8,535 nt of DNA, taken from assembly GCA_900754755.1 (NCBI GenBank), contig CAAEEC010000325.1:1-8535 (forward strand), written 5' to 3'. Under the pieces are notes generated by a model. That model was not told where the DNA came from. It worked only from the letters and a program-made list of their open reading frames with translations, and searched no databases. Below are positions 5,617 to 8,535 of the stretch, piece by piece. The position numbers and the translations under genes were made by a program. Origin of the DNA: Clostridia bacterium. Its GTDB lineage: Bacteria > Bacillota > Clostridia > Christensenellales > Aristaeellaceae. The number at the start of each line of letters is the position of its first letter. The stretch's first letter is position 1.

Positions 5617-6084
5617 ATGGATGCCACGAATGATATGACTGGTGTGGATACTGCTGTGATTGCCAGCATAGCGGATAAATTGTTCCAGGTGATGCCCCTG
5701 CTGCGCAAGCGCATGCTTCGCTTGGATGGCATGCAGGCGGAATATGGTATCCCGCTTTCGCATGTACAGGTGCTCGCGATGCTTGAGGAACCAGGTTCCA
5801 TGTCGGTAAGCGAGATTTCTCGCCGTTTTGGCATTGCCAAGCCCAACATCACGCCATTGGTGGATCGCCTGATTAGCGCCGGGCTGGTGGAGCGCGTGCG
5901 CAACAAGGCCGATAGACGGGTGGTGGATGTGTATATTTTGGACGCCGGTCGCGAAAAACTGCGCGAAATTCAAAAAGTGCTATATGATCATGTGCTGAAC
6001 TGGTCGAGTACCGTTTCGGCGGATGACTACGCGCAGCTGGATAGCGCGCTGTCCACCGTTCTTCGCGTGCTGGGGGAACTGTAG
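5617..6084 (+). CDS. MarR-family winged-helix transcriptional regulator
   Basis: The 155-residue protein has the MarR layout. N-terminal dimerisation helices (about residues 12-40) precede a winged helix-turn-helix: MSVSEISRRFGIAKPNITPLVDRLISAGLVER (about 62-93). The wing carries the family-typical DRR at 99-101 in NKADRRVVDVYILDAG. C-terminal helices (about 112-155) complete the dimer interface. The length is normal for the family. The start at 5617 follows GGAGG (5602-5606) with a 10-base gap, slightly long but acceptable. It has its own promoter and a strong terminator, so it is probably transcribed alone. Its target is unknown: the divergent UroD-like gene, the downstream lipoprotein gene and its own gene are candidates. 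The ligand (phenolic or oxidative signal in many relatives) cannot be read from the sequence. Confidence 0.93.
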   Translation: MDATNDMTGVDTAVIASIADKLFQVMPLLRKRMLRLDGMQAEYGIPLSHVQVLAMLEEPGSMSVSEISRRFGIAKPNITPLVDRLISAGLVERVRNKADRRVVDVYILDAGREKLREIQKVLYDHVLNWSSTVSADDYAQLDSALSTVLRVLGEL

Positions 6085-6105
6085 CTTTTTACAAGAATTT
6101 TTTGC

Positions 6106-6134
6106 CACGGGATGAACTTTCATCCCGTGTTTTT
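6106..6134 (+). terminator. Strong intrinsic terminator after the MarR-family gene
   Basis: CACGGGATGA (6106-6115) pairs perfectly with TCATCCCGTG (6120-6129) around a 4-base loop and is followed directly by five T residues (6130-6134). It begins 21 bases after the stop codon and should separate this transcript from the lipoprotein gene. Confidence 0.92.
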
Positions 6135-6185
6135 CGTCTGATAGATGTTGAGATTACCAGTGCCAAACCATTGGAGGGATAGAAG

Positions 6186-8321
6186 ATGAAACAAAGATAT
6201 AAATGGATATGGCTTGCGGCGATGCTTGTGGTAGTGGCACTTTTGGCGGGCTGCGGCGCAGGGCAGGACGATGTGAGCGATCCGCTCGCCGGTTTTGGCG
6301 TGGATGCGGTGGTACCCTTTGCCACCAAAGACGCGACAGCGGGGCCAAGCGCTTCGCCTTCGCCCAACGCTTCGGCCACGGCGCCCATAGCGAGCGTAAC
6401 CCAGGGCTGGCAAACGGAAGTTGTGCCTACGCCGTCCGCCACGAGCAGCACAACATATTCCCAGTTGGCGCGGGGCAACACGGGAGACGCGGTGAAACAG
6501 CTCCAGCAGCGCCTGCGCGATTTGGGCTATTTGACGGATTCGGCGGATGGGAATTTTGGCACCAATACGGAAACCGCCGTGAAGCGTTTTCAGCAAGCCA
6601 TCGGGCTTACGCAAACGGGCGTGGCCTCTTCGTATATGCAGCAGCGCTTGTTCGCCGCGGACGCGCCGCGCTATTCGGGCGGCACCGTGAGCACGGCGAC
6701 GCCAAAGCCCACTTCCGCCCCCGCCAGGCCGACGGCCACGGCCAAACCCTCGGCCGATTTGCGCTATGGCGATACGGGAACGGCGGTGCGCGCGCTGCAA
6801 AACCGTCTTAAGAGCCTAGGATACCTCACAGGTTCTGTCGATGGAATTTATGGCACGGATACCCGCAACGCTGTGATGAAATTCGAGGCGGCCTATGGCC
6901 GCGCGCAGACCGGCGTGGCCACGGAAGCCATGCAGGAAGTGCTGTATTCCGACAACGCGCGCACCTATCAGCAGGCCTTTGGCAGCCAGGCTACGCCCAC
7001 GCCCACCGCGAACACGACGGGGAACTACACGCTATTAAGCTATGGCAGCAAGGGCGACGCCGTGCGGCGCTTGCAAGCGCGCCTGGTGGAATTGGGCTAT
7101 CTGCAAAGCACGGTGACGGGTAACTATATGAACAAGACCGTGGAAGCGGTGAGCAAATTCCAAAAGGCCATTGGCCTAAGCGAAACGGGCGTAGCGACCG
7201 CTTCTTTGCAGGAAGCTCTCTTTTCCAGCAGCGCGCCGCGCTACAACGCCTCCACGCCTACGGCTACGCCCACAACGGGCTACACGCAACTGAGCTTTGG
7301 CAGCACGGGTCAGGCCGTGGCGGAAATGCAACAGCGATTGATCGATTTGGGATACCTCAGCGGCAGTGCGGACGGCTTGTACTATCAGGCTACGGTTGAG
7401 GCGGTGAAGGCCTTCCAGGAAGCGCTGGGCTGGACGCCCACGGGCATCGCTTCCACCGATGTACTCGCGGTGCTGTTCTCCTCGGCGGCTCCGAGCAAAA
7501 CGCCCGCTTCCTCCACGCCTTCCGCCTATACGGAACTGAGCATCGGTTCGCAGGGAACCGCGGTTTACGCGCTGCAATCCCGCCTGGTCGCTTTGGGATA
7601 CGCGTATGGCGAACCGTCTTCGGCCGGTTCTTACGGCCCGGCCACAGCGGAAGCCGTAAAGCGCTTCCAGCAGGCGCTGGGCTGGGAACAGACCGGCGTC
7701 GCCACGGTGGAATTGCAACAACGGCTTTACGCGGCGGACGCTCCGGTGTATGCGCCGGTGGCTTCGCCTACGGCCGCGCCGGTGATAACGCCTGCGCCGA
7801 CGACTGGATTGACCACCTATCAGGTGCTGCAAGAAGGCAACAGCGGTTCCGATGTGGCGGCGCTGCAAGCGCGGCTGGTGGAATTGGGATATGCCAGCGG
7901 CACGCCGAATGGAACCTATGGCCAGGCTACGGCGGACGCCGTGGTGCGCTTCCAGAACATGATCGGGCTGTATGCGCAAACGGATATGGGCGTCGCGACG
8001 GTTTCCCTGCAGCAGATTCTCTATTCCCCGTATGCGCCGCGCTATGTGGAGCAGAACGCGTACAACCTCAATGCCTATGAGGCGCTCGAATACGGTTCTT
8101 CCGGCAACGCGGTCTACAATTTGAAGGTGCGGTTGCAGGAACTCGGTTATCTGGGCGCTTCCAACCCGGGGTATGAGGATATTTTCGATGAGAACACGCT
8201 CTTCGCCATTTCCAACGTGCAGTTGATGCTGGGCGTGCAGGAAACCGATGGCGTGGCCACGCCGGAATTGCAAGCGTTCCTGTTCTCCGACGCGGCACTG
8301 GCGCTTGCGATACAGTCCTAA
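6186..8321 (+). CDS. Lipoprotein with seven peptidoglycan-binding repeats
   Basis: The 711-residue protein begins with a lipoprotein signal: MKQRYK, a hydrophobic core, then the lipobox LAGC with Cys23 as the predicted lipid-attachment site. A Ser/Thr/Pro/Ala-rich spacer (24-90) follows. Then come seven PG_binding_1-type repeats of about 71-76 residues: 91-163, 191-261, 281-353, 366-436, 448-522, 545-620 and 631-704. Each has the pattern GxxGxAVxxLQxRLxxLGY...DGxYGxxTxxAVxxFQxxxG...TGVAT. Repeat 3 (TGNYMNKT) and especially repeat 7 (IFDENTLFAISNVQ) depart from it. Pro/Thr-rich linkers join most units. No amidase, peptidase or transpeptidase domain is present. It probably sits on the outer face of the membrane and grips the cell wall. 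GGAGGG (6173-6178) lies seven bases before the start. A strong terminator precedes the gene, and no good sigma-A promoter is visible in the roughly 40 bases between. Confidence 0.93.
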   Translation: MKQRYKWIWLAAMLVVVALLAGCGAGQDDVSDPLAGFGVDAVVPFATKDATAGPSASPSPNASATAPIASVTQGWQTEVVPTPSATSSTTYSQLARGNTGDAVKQLQQRLRDLGYLTDSADGNFGTNTETAVKRFQQAIGLTQTGVASSYMQQRLFAADAPRYSGGTVSTATPKPTSAPARPTATAKPSADLRYGDTGTAVRALQNRLKSLGYLTGSVDGIYGTDTRNAVMKFEAAYGRAQTGVATEAMQEVLYSDNARTYQQAFGSQATPTPTANTTGNYTLLSYGSKGDAVRRLQARLVELGYLQSTVTGNYMNKTVEAVSKFQKAIGLSETGVATASLQEALFSSSAPRYNASTPTATPTTGYTQLSFGSTGQAVAEMQQRLIDLGYLSGSADGLYYQATVEAVKAFQEALGWTPTGIASTDVLAVLFSSAAPSKTPASSTPSAYTELSIGSQGTAVYALQSRLVALGYAYGEPSSAGSYGPATAEAVKRFQQALGWEQTGVATVELQQRLYAADAPVYAPVASPTAAPVITPAPTTGLTTYQVLQEGNSGSDVAALQARLVELGYASGTPNGTYGQATADAVVRFQNMIGLYAQTDMGVATVSLQQILYSPYAPRYVEQNAYNLNAYEALEYGSSGNAVYNLKVRLQELGYLGASNPGYEDIFDENTLFAISNVQLMLGVQETDGVATPELQAFLFSDAALALAIQS
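6456..8297 (+). repeat. Seven tandem repeat units coding the peptidoglycan-binding domains
   Basis: Units lie at 6456-6674, 6756-6968, 7026-7244, 7281-7493, 7527-7751, 7818-8045 and 8076-8297. They are diverged at the DNA level, but some blocks are nearly identical. For example, 7072-7100 and 7864-7892, which encode QARLVELGY in units 3 and 6, differ at only two of 29 positions. This suggests growth by internal duplication. Confidence 0.8.
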
Positions 8322-8343
8322 AGCCGCAACAATTGAGCTTGAC

Positions 8344-8379
8344 AATGGCGGGCAATCCCATGTGGGGTTGCCCGCCATT
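8344..8379 (+). terminator. Long-stem hairpin after the lipoprotein gene
   Basis: AATGGCGGGCAA (8344-8355) pairs perfectly with TTGCCCGCCATT (8368-8379). The stem continues through one G-T and three C-G pairs to a 4-base loop (8360-8363), 16 pairs in all. It lies 22 bases after the stop codon. Only CTGAT follows, so the U-tract is poor; it may terminate weakly or act as a 3' stability hairpin. Confidence 0.6.
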
Positions 8380-8380
8380 C

Positions 8381-8396
8381 TGATCGTTGACAAACC
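8381..8396 (+). repeat. 16-base repeat, copy 2
   Basis: TGATCGTTGACAAACC is identical to 1517-1532 and again directly follows the hairpin that ends a plus-strand gene. Here it forms the left arm of a larger inverted repeat (TCGTTG-a-CAAACC with GGTTTG-c-CAACGA, 8384-8412). Confidence 0.6.
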
Positions 8397-8535
8397 TTTG
8401 GTTTGCCAACGAGGATTACCCGGTCGCTTGCAAATCAAAAGATTTGCGGTCAGCGACCGGGACGGGAATGCATTTTTACCGCAAATGCAAGCATTTGCTC
8501 TGCAAAAAATGCCAGAAATGACGTACACGCCGTCA
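8384..8535. repeat. Palindrome-dense intergenic element, truncated by the window edge
   Basis: Four hairpins follow one another with almost no spacing. The first is 8384-8396 with 8400-8412 (one mismatch). The second joins CCCGGTCGCT (8419-8428) to AGCGACCGGG (8452-8461) and encloses GCAAATC/GATTTGC (8430-8436, 8441-8447). The third joins GCATTTTT (8470-8477) to AAAAATGC (8505-8512) and encloses GCAAATGC/GCATTTGC (8481-8488, 8491-8498). The fourth is TGACG/CGTCA (8519-8523, 8531-8535), ending at the last base. No open frame with a ribosome binding site is present. It looks like a compound palindromic repeat or structured RNA. Confidence 0.6.

Noticed and set aside
7176..8528. A 450-residue open frame on the minus strand opposite the lipoprotein gene
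   Set aside because: It is the antisense shadow of the peptidoglycan-binding repeats, Arg/His-rich, without a domain, and starts inside the palindromic tail.
8344..8535. CRISPR array or integron attC site at the right edge
   Set aside because: There are no regularly spaced identical repeats, no cas genes and no integrase. The signal is a series of different hairpins.

Overview
The window looks like a chromosomal stretch from a low-to-moderate GC Bacillota bacterium, probably a gut-type Clostridia. The signs are strong AGGAGG ribosome binding sites 5-10 bases before most starts, sigma-A type promoters (one a perfect TTGACA-17-TATAAT), and intrinsic terminators. It also carries a CCCCTCAGTC...CTCCCCT...AGGGGAGCC palindromic repeat that, from memory, resembles repeats scattered through gut Clostridia. 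The lineage is an inference and was not tested.

Layout, left to right: (1) 155-1471 (+), an unrecognised membrane-anchored protein with Ig-like segments. (2) 1472-2001, a 530-base gene-free spacer between convergent genes. It holds two near-identical hairpins that bracket a MITE-like inverted-repeat unit. (3) 2002-2883 (-), a ROK-family sugar kinase of the fructokinase type. (4) A tight divergent promoter pair at 2929-2994. (5) 3024-3695 (+), an exported C39-like cysteine peptidase. (6) 3811-4320 (+), a flavin reductase-like FMN protein. (7) 4386-5318 (-), a uroporphyrinogen decarboxylase-like protein, convergent with (6) across a 13-bp-stem hairpin. (8) 5617-6084 (+), a MarR-family regulator closed by a strong terminator. 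(9) 6186-8321 (+), a 711-residue lipoprotein made almost entirely of seven peptidoglycan-binding repeats. (10) 8322-8535, a hairpin-dense tail that runs off the window.

The genes do not form one pathway. Three products act at or outside the membrane: the anchored Ig-like protein, the C39-like peptidase and the peptidoglycan-binding lipoprotein. The other four are cytoplasmic: sugar kinase, flavin protein, UroD-like protein and MarR regulator. Most genes have their own promoter or a separating terminator, so this reads as a run of monocistronic housekeeping and accessory genes, not an operon. I see no tRNA, rRNA, CRISPR array, transposase, phage or defence genes. I do not see a convincing new multi-gene system. 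The best second-look items are the intergenic repeat architecture (1481-1983 and 8344-8535), the seven-repeat lipoprotein with no enzymatic domain, and the unrecognised protein at the left end.
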